A DNA stretch of 64,000 nt from Vibrio galatheae (GCF_000967545.1 NZ_JXXV01000007.1:1-64000); one strand, 5' to 3'. Positions 17,308 to 27,492 are shown, counted from the stretch's first letter. The notes: generated from the sequence alone by a model not told the origin. A program made the numbers and translations.

Positions 17308-18968
17308 AAACGTCCAAACCTGATTCGATAGTAGAAGATAAAACTAAGTCAGCACCGATAACCGATGCGGAGATCAGTCGTGCAAATAGCACAATTACTG
17401 TTGAGTCTGACGATCATGAACACCACGCAGCGCCGAAAGGCATTACGCGCTGGCTTTATTCGACCAACCATAAGGACATTGGGACGCTTTACCTTTGGTT
17501 TAGCTTCATCATGTTTTTGACCGGCGGTGCGATGGCAATGATCATCCGTGCTGAGCTGTTTCAACCCGGTTTGCAATTAGTCAAACCTGAGTTTTTTAAT
17601 CAAATGACAACCGTTCACGGTTTAGTCATGGTGTTTGGTGCCGTGATGCCCGCTTTTACTGGTTTAGCGAACTGGATGATCCCTATGATGATCGGCGCGC
17701 CAGATATGGCATTACCAAGGATGAATAACCTGAGCTTCTGGATATTACCTTTCGCGTTTGCCATCTTAATTGCATCTTTATTTACCGAGGGTGGGGGGCC
17801 TAATTTCGGCTGGACTTTCTATGCGCCTCTGTCAACGACTTATGGGCCAGATAGTACAGCTCTATTTGTATTCTCGGTGCATATCATGGGTATCAGCTCA
17901 ATTATGGGCGCCATCAACGTAATCGTCACGATCGTCAATATGCGTGCGCCGGGGATGACGTGGTTTAAGATGCCGATGTTTGTTTGGACCTGGTTGATTA
18001 CGGCTTTCTTGCTTATTGCAGTGATGCCCGTTTTAGCCGGAGCGGTCACCATGGTGTTAACTGATAAATACTTTGGGACGTCGTTCTTTGATGCAGCCGG
18101 AGGCGGGGATCCTGTGATGTTCCAGCATATTTTCTGGTTCTTTGGTCACCCTGAAGTGTACATTATGATATTGCCGTCGTTTGGTATTATTTCGGCGATA
18201 ATTCCTGCATTTAGCGGCAAGAAACTATTTGGCTATCACTCTATGGTTTATGCCACCTGTAGTATTGCTTTGCTCTCATTCTTAGTATGGGCGCACCATA
18301 TGTTTACTACCGGTATGCCTGTTTTCGCCGAGTTATTCTTTATGTACTGCACCATGTTGATAGCAGTGCCGACAGGGGTGAAAGTATTTAACTGGGTTGC
18401 GACCATGTGGCGCGGAGCAATGACGTTTGAGACGCCGATGTTGTTTGCGATAGCTTTCATCATTTTATTTACCATTGGTGGTTTCTCTGGATTGATGCTC
18501 GCGATTGTTCCGGCAGACTTCCAGTACCACGATACGTATTTTGTGGTGGCACATTTCCACTACGTATTAGTTTCTGGTGCTGTATTCTCGATCATGGCCG
18601 CCGCCTACTATTGGTTACCTAAATGGACGGGGCACATGTATGACCACAAGTTGAGCTTGTGGCACTTCTGGTGTTCGATTATTTCGGTCAACGTGCTGTT
18701 CTTCCCGATGCACTTCTTGGGCCTAGCGGGCATGCCAAGACGTATTCCGGACTACGCCATTCAGTTCGCGGATGTCAACCAAATCGTCTCTATCGGTGGT
18801 TTTGCCTTTGGTTTGTCACAGCTGATTTTCCTATGGGTGGTGATTAAATGTATCCGGGGTGGGGTTGAAGCGCCGGCCAAACCTTGGGAACGCGCCGAAG
18901 GACTTGAATGGACAGTCCCGAGCCCTGCGCCGCATCATACCTTCTCTACGCCACCCAAAGTGGATTAG
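17304..18968 (+). CDS. coxA: Cytochrome c oxidase subunit I
   Basis: The 554-residue catalytic subunit with 12 membrane helices. The heme-copper signature is intact: [14 protein letters not shown] (heme a His), [12 protein letters not shown] with the Cu-B His and cross-linked Tyr, [10 protein letters not shown] with the Cu-B His pair, and [13 protein letters not shown] with the heme a and a3 ligands. The hydrophilic N-terminal extension of about 50 residues is longer than usual. The ATGA overlap with coxB indicates coupling. Confidence 0.97.
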   Translation: MKTSKPDSIVEDKTKSAPITDAEISRANSTITVESDDHEHHAAPKGITRWLYSTNHKDIGTLYLWFSFIMFLTGGAMAMIIRAELFQPGLQLVKPEFFNQMTTVHGLVMVFGAVMPAFTGLANWMIPMMIGAPDMALPRMNNLSFWILPFAFAILIASLFTEGGGPNFGWTFYAPLSTTYGPDSTALFVFSVHIMGISSIMGAINVIVTIVNMRAPGMTWFKMPMFVWTWLITAFLLIAVMPVLAGAVTMVLTDKYFGTSFFDAAGGGDPVMFQHIFWFFGHPEVYIMILPSFGIISAIIPAFSGKKLFGYHSMVYATCSIALLSFLVWAHHMFTTGMPVFAELFFMYCTMLIAVPTGVKVFNWVATMWRGAMTFETPMLFAIAFIILFTIGGFSGLMLAIVPADFQYHDTYFVVAHFHYVLVSGAVFSIMAAAYYWLPKWTGHMYDHKLSLWHFWCSIISVNVLFFPMHFLGLAGMPRRIPDYAIQFADVNQIVSIGGFAFGLSQLIFLWVVIKCIRGGVEAPAKPWERAEGLEWTVPSPAPHHTFSTPPKVD

Positions 18969-18978
18969 GAGTTGAGTT

Positions 18979-19578
18979 ATGAACGTGCAAGCAAAGTCGA
19001 ATCGAAAGCTGATAGTTAAGCTATGTGCAGCCGTCGTGGCAATGTTCGGTTTTGGTTTTGCACTGGTGCCACTGTATGACGTGATGTGTGACGCATTAGG
19101 AATCAACGGTAAAACCAACAGTGAGTCTGCGCTACAGCCACAAGGTATGGTTCCTGACACATCACGTCTTATTCGCGTAGAGTTTATGGCTCACAATCAC
19201 CACGCGATGCCTTGGTCGTTTGTTCCTGCTCAAACATCAATGGATGTACACCCCGGACAGGTTATTCAGACCTATTACCATGCCGAGAATTTGTCATCTC
19301 ACGATATCGTCGGGCAAGCGGTACCTTCAGTATCTCCAGGCTTAGGCGCGACTTACTTCAATAAAATCGAGTGTTTCTGCTTCACTCAGCAACCCTTGCG
19401 ATCAAACGCTAAAGCAGACATGCCGCTGATTTTTTATATCGAACCGGACATTCCAGATTCGATTCAAACACTGACGTTGTCGTACACCCTATATGACATT
19501 ACGGACAAAACGACCTCATCTGAGTTCGTCAATGTTTCATCCTCCAATGATGGGACTTCTCAAGGAGCAACACCATGA
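18979..19578 (+). CDS. ctaG: Cytochrome c oxidase assembly protein CtaG/Cox11
   Basis: A 199-residue copper chaperone that inserts Cu-B into subunit I. A single N-terminal membrane anchor (LIVKLCAAVVAMFGFGFALVPLYD) is followed by a periplasmic domain containing the copper-binding CFCF motif (IECFCFTQQPL). It sits between coxA and coxC with a TAGGAG ribosome-binding site, the standard position for this gene. Confidence 0.94.
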   Translation: MNVQAKSNRKLIVKLCAAVVAMFGFGFALVPLYDVMCDALGINGKTNSESALQPQGMVPDTSRLIRVEFMAHNHHAMPWSFVPAQTSMDVHPGQVIQTYYHAENLSSHDIVGQAVPSVSPGLGATYFNKIECFCFTQQPLRSNAKADMPLIFYIEPDIPDSIQTLTLSYTLYDITDKTTSSEFVNVSSSNDGTSQGATP

Positions 19579-20459
19579 GTTCAAAACATCAACCCTATTA
19601 TGTTCCCGCACAAAGTAGTTGGCCGATCGTCGGGGCGGTATCGCTGTTTTTAATCGCTGTCGGTGCCGGTCTGACGGTGCAGAATATGGCTGAAGGCGGT
19701 GATGGCAGTGTATTTGGCCGACTGGTTTTACTGGCTGGCTTCCTTTTCCTGCTTTATATGTTTGCAGGTTGGTTTAGCAGTGTAATTAGTGAGTCCATGA
19801 GTGGGAAGTACTCTGCGCAGCTATCGCGTTCTTTTAGGCAAGGTATGAGTTGGTTCATCTTCTCAGAAATCATGTTCTTTGGCGCGTTTTTTGGTGCGCT
19901 TTTTTATGCGCGAATGATCTCGGTACCTTGGTTAGGTGGGGCAGGTAATAATGCCATGACACACGAGGTGATTTGGCCGACGTTTGAGGCATTATGGCCG
20001 CTTACCACTACGCCTAACGGGGAAACGACGACAGCGATGTCTTGGCAGGGCATCCCCTTGATCAATACGATTATTCTTCTTACTTCTTCGATCACATTGC
20101 ATTTCGCTCATGTCAGTCTTGAACAGAACAAGCGTATGGCACTGATTGTGTGGTTAGAGATCACGATAGTGCTTGCGTGCTTCTTCTTGTATTACCAAGG
20201 TGTTGAATATGCTCACGCGTATCATGAACTTGATCTGACGCTTCAATCTGGGGTGTATGGCAACACTTTCTTCCTATTGACGGGCTTCCACGGCATGCAC
20301 GTGCTGCTCGGTACGACCTTCTTGAGTGTCCTTTTATTTAGAGTGGCAAAAGATCACTTTACGCCTAAAGACCATTTTGGATTTCAAGCGGGCAGCTGGT
20401 ATTGGCACTTCGTTGATGTCGTCTGGTTGTGTTTGTTTGTTTTTGTCTATGTGCTTTAA
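19575..20459 (+). CDS. coxC: Cytochrome c oxidase subunit III
   Basis: A 294-residue, seven-helix subunit III. Recognisable segments are WFIFSEIMFFGAFFGALFY, ITLHFAHVSL, LLTGFHGMHVLLGT and WYWHFVDVVWLCLFVFVYVL. It overlaps ctaG by 4 bp. No terminator follows; transcription probably continues toward the SURF1 gene through a stretch that carries DUF2909 on the other strand. Confidence 0.95.
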   Translation: MSSKHQPYYVPAQSSWPIVGAVSLFLIAVGAGLTVQNMAEGGDGSVFGRLVLLAGFLFLLYMFAGWFSSVISESMSGKYSAQLSRSFRQGMSWFIFSEIMFFGAFFGALFYARMISVPWLGGAGNNAMTHEVIWPTFEALWPLTTTPNGETTTAMSWQGIPLINTIILLTSSITLHFAHVSLEQNKRMALIVWLEITIVLACFFLYYQGVEYAHAYHELDLTLQSGVYGNTFFLLTGFHGMHVLLGTTFLSVLLFRVAKDHFTPKDHFGFQAGSWYWHFVDVVWLCLFVFVYVL

Positions 20460-20473
20460 GGTTGGTTCGTTGG

Positions 20474-20722
20474 TCAGTAGGGGCGGGAGTTGGGGTCGAT
20501 AAAGCCACTAAGTAGTGCGGCAATCAATAAAATAACGGCTAATGCAGAAAGGAAAACACGACGACCCAAGTAAAAACTCATTGGCTTGTCTTGATGAGGG
20601 TTCTCCGACTCAGAATCTTCGTCAGCGTCTGGCCCTTTAACCATCTCAAACATCGCTCTACCGAGGTTGAAAATAATGAAGAGTAGCAGCAGCACCAAAA
20701 CAAGTTTGAAGATGAATACCAT
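20474..20722 (-). CDS. DUF2909-type twin-transmembrane protein
   Basis: An 82-residue protein with two membrane helices (residues 3-20 and about 58-75) separated by an acidic linker (GPDADEDSESENPHQD). I start it at 20722, where AAAGGAT lies upstream; the longer open frame has no good start. Small DUF2909 proteins commonly occur in cox clusters and are presumed oxidase-associated. It is antisense to the coxC-SURF1 gap, and its start codon is only 22 bp from the SURF1 start. Confidence 0.75.
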   Translation of the reverse strand: MVFIFKLVLVLLLLFIIFNLGRAMFEMVKGPDADEDSESENPHQDKPMSFYLGRRVFLSALAVILLIAALLSGFIDPNSRPY

Positions 20723-20744
20723 GGATAGATCCTTTTTTTCACCG

Positions 20745-21461
20745 ATGAAAACGATCAGATTTGTGGTTGTTTGTCTAATAACTGTGGTTGCCTTTTCAAT
20801 TTTGATCAACTTGGGGTTATGGCAATTATCGAGATCGGAAGAAAAAAAGGATATAGAACAAAGCGTTATTGAACGATCGCAACTCACACCGCTTCGCTTG
20901 TCTCAATTGACCGCGGATAGGCTAAGTAATCCGACAGGGTTTCTGGTGCGGCTAGAAGTGGCGCCGATCAAGGATAGATACTTACTGTTGGATAACCAAA
21001 ACTTTAACGGCAAGGTTGGCTACCTTGCTCTGCAACTGATGGAGAATGAAGATCAACAACGGGTTCTAGTCGAAAGAGGATTCGTGCCGGCGCTGAGTGT
21101 TCGCGATACGTTGCCTCAAGTGGATTGGTTGTCTGAGCCAATGAGTTTAGAAGGAAGGCTTTATCGCAAGTCAGTGAACCCGCTGAGTCATGATCTTCAT
21201 TTAGAGCCGGGAGCGATAGGCCGAATACAAAATCTCAACTTCGCTCAGTTGGAACAACAGTGGGGAGTCGATATCGAACCTTTCATTGTGCAACCTATCG
21301 TCAAGTCATGGCCATACAGCCAACCTTGGCAACCAGTTTCGATGAACTCAGAAAAGCATCTTGGTTACGCAGTGCAATGGTTCTCGATGGCCGCAGTTTT
21401 AGCGCTGATAAGTTTAATGCTGCTAATTCGAACCTTAAAACAGGGAGGAAGAGATGATTAA
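20745..21461 (+). CDS. SURF1-family cytochrome oxidase assembly protein
   Basis: About 238 residues. An N-terminal helix (FVVVCLITVVAFSILINLGLWQL) and a C-terminal one (WFSMAAVLALISLMLLI) flank a periplasmic domain with the family motif YLLLDNQNFNGKVGYLAL and a late NSEKHLGYAVQWF stretch. SURF1 proteins help heme a delivery to subunit I. The start at 20745 is chosen from helix position; upstream in-frame ATGs exist (20667, 20712, 20721) and none has a good ribosome-binding site. Confidence 0.85.
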   Translation: MKTIRFVVVCLITVVAFSILINLGLWQLSRSEEKKDIEQSVIERSQLTPLRLSQLTADRLSNPTGFLVRLEVAPIKDRYLLLDNQNFNGKVGYLALQLMENEDQQRVLVERGFVPALSVRDTLPQVDWLSEPMSLEGRLYRKSVNPLSHDLHLEPGAIGRIQNLNFAQLEQQWGVDIEPFIVQPIVKSWPYSQPWQPVSMNSEKHLGYAVQWFSMAAVLALISLMLLIRTLKQGGRDD

Positions 21462-22002
21462 TCCAGTCTATCGCGGAAGGATAATTTTTATCGGTCTGGT
21501 GGTGATGTTCGCTCTGCCTGCCATCATGGCCAAAACGGTGTTGAGCCAACACTGGTATCAATCTGGTGTTACCAATCAAGGCGAACTCATTGAACCCTTC
21601 ACCACGTTTGATTCGTTGGGCTTAGACAATCCGTTTCAACAAAAACAGTGGCAGCTTGGCTATGTGATACCTAGTGATTGTGACTACTTTTGCCAGCAGC
21701 AAATCTATTTGCTCGGTCAGAGTTACATCGCACTTGGCAAATACCAAGAGCGGGTGAAACCCGTGCTCATTTCAATTCCTCAAAGTGACAGTGCTGCGTC
21801 AGGGCAAGCAAATTATGCTCATATGACGGCGAATGACGGCTTTTCTCAAGTGGTTGACCAATATGAATTTGTTATCGTTGATCCCTTAGGGCAACTGGTT
21901 ATGCGTTATCCCAAAGTCGACTCAGAAGCCGAGCTCGTGTCACAAAGCAAGGGATTACTCGCGGATCTACGCAAGTTACTGAAGTTGTCTAGAGTTGGCT
22001 AA
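21454..22002 (+). CDS. Cox-cluster thioredoxin-like membrane protein (SCO-like), unknown
   Basis: A 182-residue protein with one N-terminal membrane helix and a periplasmic domain containing a CDYFC (CxxxC) motif after a WQLGYVIPSDC strand, and a late strand FVIVDPLGQLVMRYP like that of SCO/thioredoxin folds. The family is found in cox clusters of this type without an assigned role. It overlaps the SURF1 gene by 8 bp and precedes ctaA. Copper or disulfide handling during CuA assembly is a reasonable inference. Confidence 0.65.
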   Translation: MINPVYRGRIIFIGLVVMFALPAIMAKTVLSQHWYQSGVTNQGELIEPFTTFDSLGLDNPFQQKQWQLGYVIPSDCDYFCQQQIYLLGQSYIALGKYQERVKPVLISIPQSDSAASGQANYAHMTANDGFSQVVDQYEFVIVDPLGQLVMRYPKVDSEAELVSQSKGLLADLRKLLKLSRVG

Positions 22003-22019
22003 CAGCAGGGAGTGCTGAT

Positions 22020-23060
22020 ATGAAGTTGATAAACCTCGTACGCTTGAGTCTTGTTTTAACCTTTATTGTGATCATGCTAGGTGCATATACTCGCTTAGCT
22101 GATGCGGGTTTAGGTTGCCCCGACTGGCCTGGTTGTTATGGGCATTTGACAGTCCCCAATGAGCATCATGAGATTGCACTGGCTCGTTCTCTTTATCCAA
22201 CACTGACAGTCGAAGCGCACAAAGCCTGGCTTGAAATGATCCATCGATATTTTGCGGGTTCATTGGGGCTTGTCGTGTTTTCTATTAGCATTCTTGGTAT
22301 CAAAACCCGTCAACTGTCTATGCTGCTTGCCGGCGGCCTTACTGGCGTCGTGATCTTTCAAGCGCTACTTGGTATGTGGACGGTAACAATGAAACTGATG
22401 CCCATTGTTGTGATGGGACATCTGCTCGGTGGTTTTACGCTGTTTAGTTTGCTGGCACTGACACACTGGGTGCTACAGTCCAAGCAAAGAATAATTGATC
22501 TCGAAGCTGTTTCAACTAAGTCAGGGCTAAGAATACTCGCTGGTATCACGTTGTTGGTTGTTATTATGCAAATAGCACTTGGCGGCTGGACATCTTCAAA
22601 CTATGCGGCATTAATGTGCACCTCCTTGCCGATTTGCCAAGGAGATTGGAGTGCCCATCTCGATTTTGCCCGCGCATTTGATTTTATCCAACCTAAACAA
22701 GACAGTTATGAGTTTGGCACCCTAGACTATGGTCCCAGAATGACGATACATGTCACTCATAGGCTTGGCGCGGTGCTGGTGACTCTGTTTGTCTCAAGCT
22801 TAGCTTATCGATTATTTAAAGAGAAAAATCCAATCTTCACTACTACAGCCAAATGGTTATTGGTGATGCTTGCCGTACAGATTGCGCTGGGGGTTGGCAA
22901 TGTCATCTTGAGTCTGCCGCTGGTTGTGGCGGTAGCACATAACCTAGGGGCGGCAATCTTGCTGATGGTGGTTTTAAGGGCCAACTATCTGATTTGGCAC
23001 ACCAGCCAGCAGACGATAGTCGAACCTACCTTATTCACTAAGGAGAGTGCCCATGAGTAA
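22020..23060 (+). CDS. ctaA: Heme A synthase (COX15/CtaA family)
   Basis: A 346-residue membrane protein with about eight helices. The family motif [21 protein letters not shown] lies in the first loop, with conserved heme-ligand His residues in [23 protein letters not shown] and VAHNLGA. It oxidises the C8 methyl of heme O to make heme A. GGGAG precedes the start. The 3' end overlaps ctaB by 8 bp. Confidence 0.94.
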   Translation: MKLINLVRLSLVLTFIVIMLGAYTRLADAGLGCPDWPGCYGHLTVPNEHHEIALARSLYPTLTVEAHKAWLEMIHRYFAGSLGLVVFSISILGIKTRQLSMLLAGGLTGVVIFQALLGMWTVTMKLMPIVVMGHLLGGFTLFSLLALTHWVLQSKQRIIDLEAVSTKSGLRILAGITLLVVIMQIALGGWTSSNYAALMCTSLPICQGDWSAHLDFARAFDFIQPKQDSYEFGTLDYGPRMTIHVTHRLGAVLVTLFVSSLAYRLFKEKNPIFTTTAKWLLVMLAVQIALGVGNVILSLPLVVAVAHNLGAAILLMVVLRANYLIWHTSQQTIVEPTLFTKESAHE

Positions 23061-23949
23061 AACGTTAACAGTAGCGGCGCAAGAAAAAGCGCTTTGGCGC
23101 AGCTATCTGTCGCTAACCAAACCTAAAGTGGTGGCTCTCATGCTGCTAACTGCTGTGGTCGGGATGTGCCTAGCCGTTCCTGGTACGTTGCCTGTGCAAA
23201 ATACGGTACTTGGATTAGTCGGTATTGGTTTAATGGCAGGGTCGGCTGCAGCATTCAATCATCTAATTGATCAACGTATTGATGCCATAATGGCTAGAAC
23301 CTATAAACGGCCGCTTCCATCTGGGGAAATTAAAGCGAGTCATGTGTTTGGCTTTGCCGTTACGATTGGCGCCGTTGGGTTTACGATCCTATATTTCGGC
23401 GTTAATGGACTTACTGCATGGTTGACCTTCGCCAGTTTACTCGGTTATGCCGTGGTTTATACCATGTACTTAAAGCGTGCCACGCCTCAGAACATTGTGA
23501 TTGCTGGTATTGCAGGAGCGATGCCTCCGCTATTGGGTTGGACAGCCGTTAGCGGAGAGCTACACGCGAATGCTTGGTTGTTAGTGATGATTATCTTTAT
23601 TTGGACACCACCCCATTTTTGGGCGCTGGCGATTCATCGTAAAGATGACTATGCAAAAGCGGACATCCCCATGTTGCCTGTTACACATGGAGTCGAGTAC
23701 ACCAAAACCTCTATTCTTCTTTACACCATTTTGCTCGCGCTGGTTTGCTTGTTACCAGCATTGGTTGGTATGGCAGGCACTCTCTATTGGATTGGATCAA
23801 CGATTCTCAGTTTTGGCTTTATCGCGCATGCGTGGAAACTTAAGTTTAATGCACAAGAGAAGTCGGCAATCGAGACGTTCAAGTTTTCTATTTATCATTT
23901 GATGTTTCTATTTTTGCTACTGTTAGCAGATCACTATTTGCTCGTTTAA
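23053..23949 (+). CDS. ctaB: Protoheme IX farnesyltransferase (heme O synthase)
   Basis: A UbiA-superfamily prenyltransferase of about 298 residues. The first Asp-rich motif is [23 protein letters not shown] and the second region is [28 protein letters not shown]. It farnesylates heme B to heme O, the substrate of CtaA. The ATG at 23053 follows AGGAG at 23041-23045. It is the last gene of the cox operon; no clear terminator follows. Confidence 0.95.
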   Translation: MSKTLTVAAQEKALWRSYLSLTKPKVVALMLLTAVVGMCLAVPGTLPVQNTVLGLVGIGLMAGSAAAFNHLIDQRIDAIMARTYKRPLPSGEIKASHVFGFAVTIGAVGFTILYFGVNGLTAWLTFASLLGYAVVYTMYLKRATPQNIVIAGIAGAMPPLLGWTAVSGELHANAWLLVMIIFIWTPPHFWALAIHRKDDYAKADIPMLPVTHGVEYTKTSILLYTILLALVCLLPALVGMAGTLYWIGSTILSFGFIAHAWKLKFNAQEKSAIETFKFSIYHLMFLFLLLLADHYLLV

Positions 23950-23996
23950 CTTTTGAAACAGGGTGTGACAGCGCTTTTGTATATGGTCAAAATGAC

Positions 23997-24014
23997 TGTA
24001 ATTAAATTTTTACA
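23997..24014 (+). promoter_or_regulatory. Candidate TyrR box upstream of aroG
   Basis: TGTAAT-N6-TTTACA matches the TyrR consensus TGTAAA-N6-TTTACA at 11 of 12 defined positions. It lies 170 bp before aroG; a further TGTAAA half site begins at 24020. TyrR control of DAHP synthase genes is established in enterobacteria. Confidence 0.6.
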
Positions 24015-24184
24015 CTTCGTGTAAAATGTAAAAAATAGCAATTATTGCCTTTTATTTAAAAAAGTGGTTGCAACCTTGGTTTTTGATAGATAAGTTACAC
24101 ACAACAGGCACAAGATAGTGTGAACGTTTTTTCACCACATATTTGGGTGATGCGTTCAACCAAGAGAAATAGGAAGAAGTAGCA

Positions 24185-25240
24185 ATGTTCCAAACTGATG
24201 ATGTACGAATTAACAAATCCAAAGAGTTATTACCTCCAGTTGCCGTTTTAGAGAAGTTTCCTGCGACTGAATCTGCTTCTTCGACTACGTTTCGTTCTCG
24301 TGAAGCCATTTCAAATATTTTAAAAGGTCAAGATGACCGCTTGCTCGTAATTATTGGCCCATGTTCGATTCATGACCCAGAAGCCGCAATTGAATATGGC
24401 AAACGTCTGAAAGTTCTTCGTGACGAACTTGGTGATCGCCTTGAAGTGGTTATGCGTGTCTACTTTGAAAAGCCACGCACTACAGTGGGTTGGAAAGGAC
24501 TAATCAATGACCCGTATTTAAACGATACATTTAAAATCAACGACGGTTTGCGTATGGGACGTAAGTTGTTGCTTGATCTGACAGATATGGGAATGCCAAC
24601 GGCAAGTGAATTCCTTGACATGATTACACCTCAGTATGTTGCGGATCTAATTAGTTGGGGCGCGATTGGAGCGCGTACAACGGAATCTCAGGTTCACCGT
24701 GAACTGGCATCTGGTATTTCATGTCCGGTAGGTTTCAAAAATGGTACAGATGGCAACATCAAAATTGCCTCAGATGCGATTCGTTCAGCAAGTGCATCAC
24801 ACCACTTCCTATCGGTGACTAAATACGGTCATTCGGCCATTATTGAAACGGCGGGAAACCCAGACTGTCACATCATCTTGCGTGGTGGTAAAGAGCCAAA
24901 CTACAGTGCAGACCATGTTGGTGCGATTAAAAATGAGCTAGAAGCTTCAGGTTTACCACAAAAAGTGATGATCGACTTCAGCCATGCTAACAGCTCTAAG
25001 CAGTACCAGCGTCAAATGGTCGTTGCAGAAGACGTAGCGAGTCAAATTTCAGGTGGTGAAGAGGCAATTTTCGGTGTGATGATTGAATCTCATCTGGTCG
25101 AAGGTCGCCAAGATCTTGTAGCTGGTCAGACACCAAAGTACGGTCAGTCGATTACTGATGCGTGTATTGGCTGGGATGATACTGAAAAGGTACTCCGCCA
25201 GCTTGCTGATGCTGTTGAAGCTCGTCGCAACAACAGATAA
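24185..25240 (+). CDS. aroG: 3-deoxy-7-phosphoheptulonate synthase, AroG type
   Basis: A 351-residue type I DAHP synthase, the first enzyme of aromatic amino-acid synthesis (PEP plus erythrose 4-phosphate). It resembles E. coli AroG throughout: ELLPPVAVLEKFPATE at the N terminus, IIGPCSIHDPEAA with the metal-site Cys, VYFEKPRTTVGWKGLINDP, and the metal ligands in SVTKYGHSA, MIDFSHANSSKQ and TDACIGWDD. The N-terminal segment suggests the phenylalanine-sensitive isozyme (inference). AGGAAG precedes the start. Confidence 0.94.
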   Translation: MFQTDDVRINKSKELLPPVAVLEKFPATESASSTTFRSREAISNILKGQDDRLLVIIGPCSIHDPEAAIEYGKRLKVLRDELGDRLEVVMRVYFEKPRTTVGWKGLINDPYLNDTFKINDGLRMGRKLLLDLTDMGMPTASEFLDMITPQYVADLISWGAIGARTTESQVHRELASGISCPVGFKNGTDGNIKIASDAIRSASASHHFLSVTKYGHSAIIETAGNPDCHIILRGGKEPNYSADHVGAIKNELEASGLPQKVMIDFSHANSSKQYQRQMVVAEDVASQISGGEEAIFGVMIESHLVEGRQDLVAGQTPKYGQSITDACIGWDDTEKVLRQLADAVEARRNNR

Positions 25241-25262
25241 CACGCACCTTGCAATTTAACCA

Positions 25263-25289
25263 ATAAAAGCTCCCTCGGGAGCTTTTATT
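25263..25289. terminator. Terminator after aroG
   Basis: ATAAAAGCTCCC-TCG-GGAGCTTTTAT, a 12-bp stem with A/T flanks that can work in both directions between aroG and the convergent betaine-transport operon. Confidence 0.85.
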
Positions 25290-25364
25290 GTTGGTCACGA
25301 TTGAGTCAGTACGCTTTAAACTTCATGTTTTTGCTGTCCACAATCGCCTTCACTGCAACGAGCT

Positions 25365-26600
25365 TTAACAAGCTCTATCCAGCTTTGGGGAGATGGGATT
25401 CTCCTTTTCTTCCTCTCCATTGTCGGAGAAAATCTCAGCGACTGCACTGCGCTCTAGCTCTCCTTGAAGGTTACCATCTTTGTCGACAACAGGAAGGGAA
25501 TAATCGCACGACATCGTATCGACGAGTACTTCCTCAATGACTGAGTCGGGTGAAATTGCGGGGACTTCTTCGTAGAACTCTGCTTTGATTTCTTCTTCGA
25601 CTGTTGGATCTTGCGCCGCATCCAACAGGCCTTCTTTGGTCAGAACGCCTTGGTAACCCTCATCCGTTACGTGATAAGCATAATCTTGTTTGAAGCTTTT
25701 CATTTGAGCGATCGCTTCTTGGATGGTATTCGCTGTAATCCGATAAGCAGGTGGATTCATCACAGTCTCCACCGTAAGCGCCCGAGCCCGGTTGACGTCT
25801 TTGACGAAAGCCTCGACATAGTCATCGGCAGGGTGAAGTAAAATTTCATCCGGCGTGCCTTGCTGAACTAATTCACCATCCTTTAAGATTGCAATCCGAT
25901 CGCCTAAACGTAGCGCTTCATCCAGATCGTGAGTAATAAAGATAATCGTTTTGTGCAGCTTTTGCTGTAATTCAATGAGCTGATCTTGCATTTCACTACG
26001 GATTAGTGGGTCGAGCGCCGAAAAGGCTTCGTCCATTAATAGAATCTCAGCATCAGTACATAATGCTCGAGCTAAACCCACACGCTGCTGTTGACCACCT
26101 GAAAGCTGTGACGGGTACTGGTTTTCATATCCCTTAAGCCCGACGGTTTCTAACCACTGTGTCGCCTTTTGAATGCGTTGAGCTTTTTCAACTCTTTGTA
26201 TCTCAAGTCCGTAGGCGACGTTGTCGACCACAGTTCGGTGTGGCAGCAGACCAAAGCGTTGAAAAACCATCGACATTTTATGGCGGCGAAAGGCTTCCAG
26301 CTCTGGTTGGCTGAGTTGCATTACATCGGTACCTTCTACCAAAATCTGCCCTTCAGTTGGATCTATCAGACGATTGAAGTGGCGAATCAAAGTCGATTTC
26401 CCTGAACCGGATAGACCCATGATGACGAAAATTTCGCCTTGATGGATTTGAAGATTAATTTCTTTCAAACCTACAGTGTGTCCGGTATCTGCTAGCACTT
26501 TGTCTTTGCTGTCACCTTGTTTAACGCGATCCATCACTGACTGCGGCTTTTGACCGAAAACCTTATATAAGCCACTGATTTCAATAAGTGGTTTAGTCAT
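25365..26600 (-). CDS. proV: Glycine betaine/proline ABC transporter ATP-binding protein
   Basis: A 411-residue ATPase with Walker A GLSGSGKST, signature LSGGQQQR, Walker B ILLMDEAFSALDP and the His switch FITHD. It has a C-terminal pair of CBS-like segments (from about residue 275) as in ProV/OpuAA, which sense ionic strength. It powers uptake of a compatible solute. It overlaps the permease gene by 8 bp and is last in a proX-proW-proV order. Confidence 0.93.
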   Translation of the reverse strand: MTKPLIEISGLYKVFGQKPQSVMDRVKQGDSKDKVLADTGHTVGLKEINLQIHQGEIFVIMGLSGSGKSTLIRHFNRLIDPTEGQILVEGTDVMQLSQPELEAFRRHKMSMVFQRFGLLPHRTVVDNVAYGLEIQRVEKAQRIQKATQWLETVGLKGYENQYPSQLSGGQQQRVGLARALCTDAEILLMDEAFSALDPLIRSEMQDQLIELQQKLHKTIIFITHDLDEALRLGDRIAILKDGELVQQGTPDEILLHPADDYVEAFVKDVNRARALTVETVMNPPAYRITANTIQEAIAQMKSFKQDYAYHVTDEGYQGVLTKEGLLDAAQDPTVEEEIKAEFYEEVPAISPDSVIEEVLVDTMSCDYSLPVVDKDGNLQGELERSAVAEIFSDNGEEEKENPISPKLDRAC

Positions 26601-27492
26601 GTTTGAGATCTCCTAAGTGAGCTTGAGTTCGCTTTGCGTAAGCCTGTGAAGCTCGGTCAAATAGGATAGCCAATGCAACGATGGCAAAACCATTTAATAA
26701 ACCAAGGGTGAAATACTGATTGGTGATTGATTTAAGAACAGGTTGCCCTAAGCCTTTGACACCGATCATTGAAGCGATGACAACCATCGACAGAGCCATC
26801 ATAATCGTTTGATTGATACCTGCCATAATCGTTGGCATAGCAAGTGGCAACTGAACACCAAACAAACGCTGTTTTGCACTGGCGCCAAAAGCTGTTGCAG
26901 CCTCAAGTACCTCTTTATCAACCAATCGTATACCTAGATTGGTGAGGCGAATGACCGGAGGAATCGCGTAAATGACAACCGCAATGAGGCCGGGTATTTT
27001 ACCAATACCGAGCAGCATCACAACTGGGATAAGATAAACGAATGCAGGCATGGTTTGCATAACATCAAGCATCGGGGTCACTATCGACTGAACTTTATTT
27101 GATCGCGCCATCGCAATGCCAATTGGAATCCCAAGTACAATTGATAACAGGGTGCAGACAGTAATAATGCTCAAAGTACGCATTGTGTCTTCCCACATGC
27201 CAAAGTAGCCAATCAGAATCAAGGAAACAAAGCAGCCGACAGCCAGTTTCCAAGACCGGCTGGCAGCGTAGACCAAGCCTGTACAAACAGCTAAAACAAT
27301 CATCCAAGGCGTGGAAAGAAGAAGCTTTTCAAACCAAATTAGAAAAGAGAGTAGGGGATCGAAAATCGACTCTATGAGATCACCATACTCGCGTGAGAAA
27401 TCTCGGTAGGCGCCATCGAGAGTTTTGCGGATCGCTCTTAGATCTGAGCGCTCCATTTCAGGAAAGCTGTTGAACCAGCTGTCATTAGACAT
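26593..27492 (-). CDS. proW: Glycine betaine/proline ABC transporter permease
   Basis: About 299 residues with a hydrophilic N-terminal region of some 60 residues and about six membrane segments. The coupling-loop motif lies around EAATAFGASAKQRLFGVQLPLAMPTIMAGI, and the GIPIGIAMARS region is typical of ProW/OpuAB. The start is placed at 27492 because AAGGAA precedes it; upstream codons in the open frame run back to 27543. Confidence 0.93.
   Translation of the reverse strand: MSNDSWFNSFPEMERSDLRAIRKTLDGAYRDFSREYGDLIESIFDPLLSFLIWFEKLLLSTPWMIVLAVCTGLVYAASRSWKLAVGCFVSLILIGYFGMWEDTMRTLSIITVCTLLSIVLGIPIGIAMARSNKVQSIVTPMLDVMQTMPAFVYLIPVVMLLGIGKIPGLIAVVIYAIPPVIRLTNLGIRLVDKEVLEAATAFGASAKQRLFGVQLPLAMPTIMAGINQTIMMALSMVVIASMIGVKGLGQPVLKSITNQYFTLGLLNGFAIVALAILFDRASQAYAKRTQAHLGDLKHD

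Noticed and set aside
20667..20744. Longer SURF1 N terminus
   Set aside because: The extra residues are hydrophilic, overlap the DUF2909 start and have no ribosome-binding site; the first helix begins right after the 20745 start.
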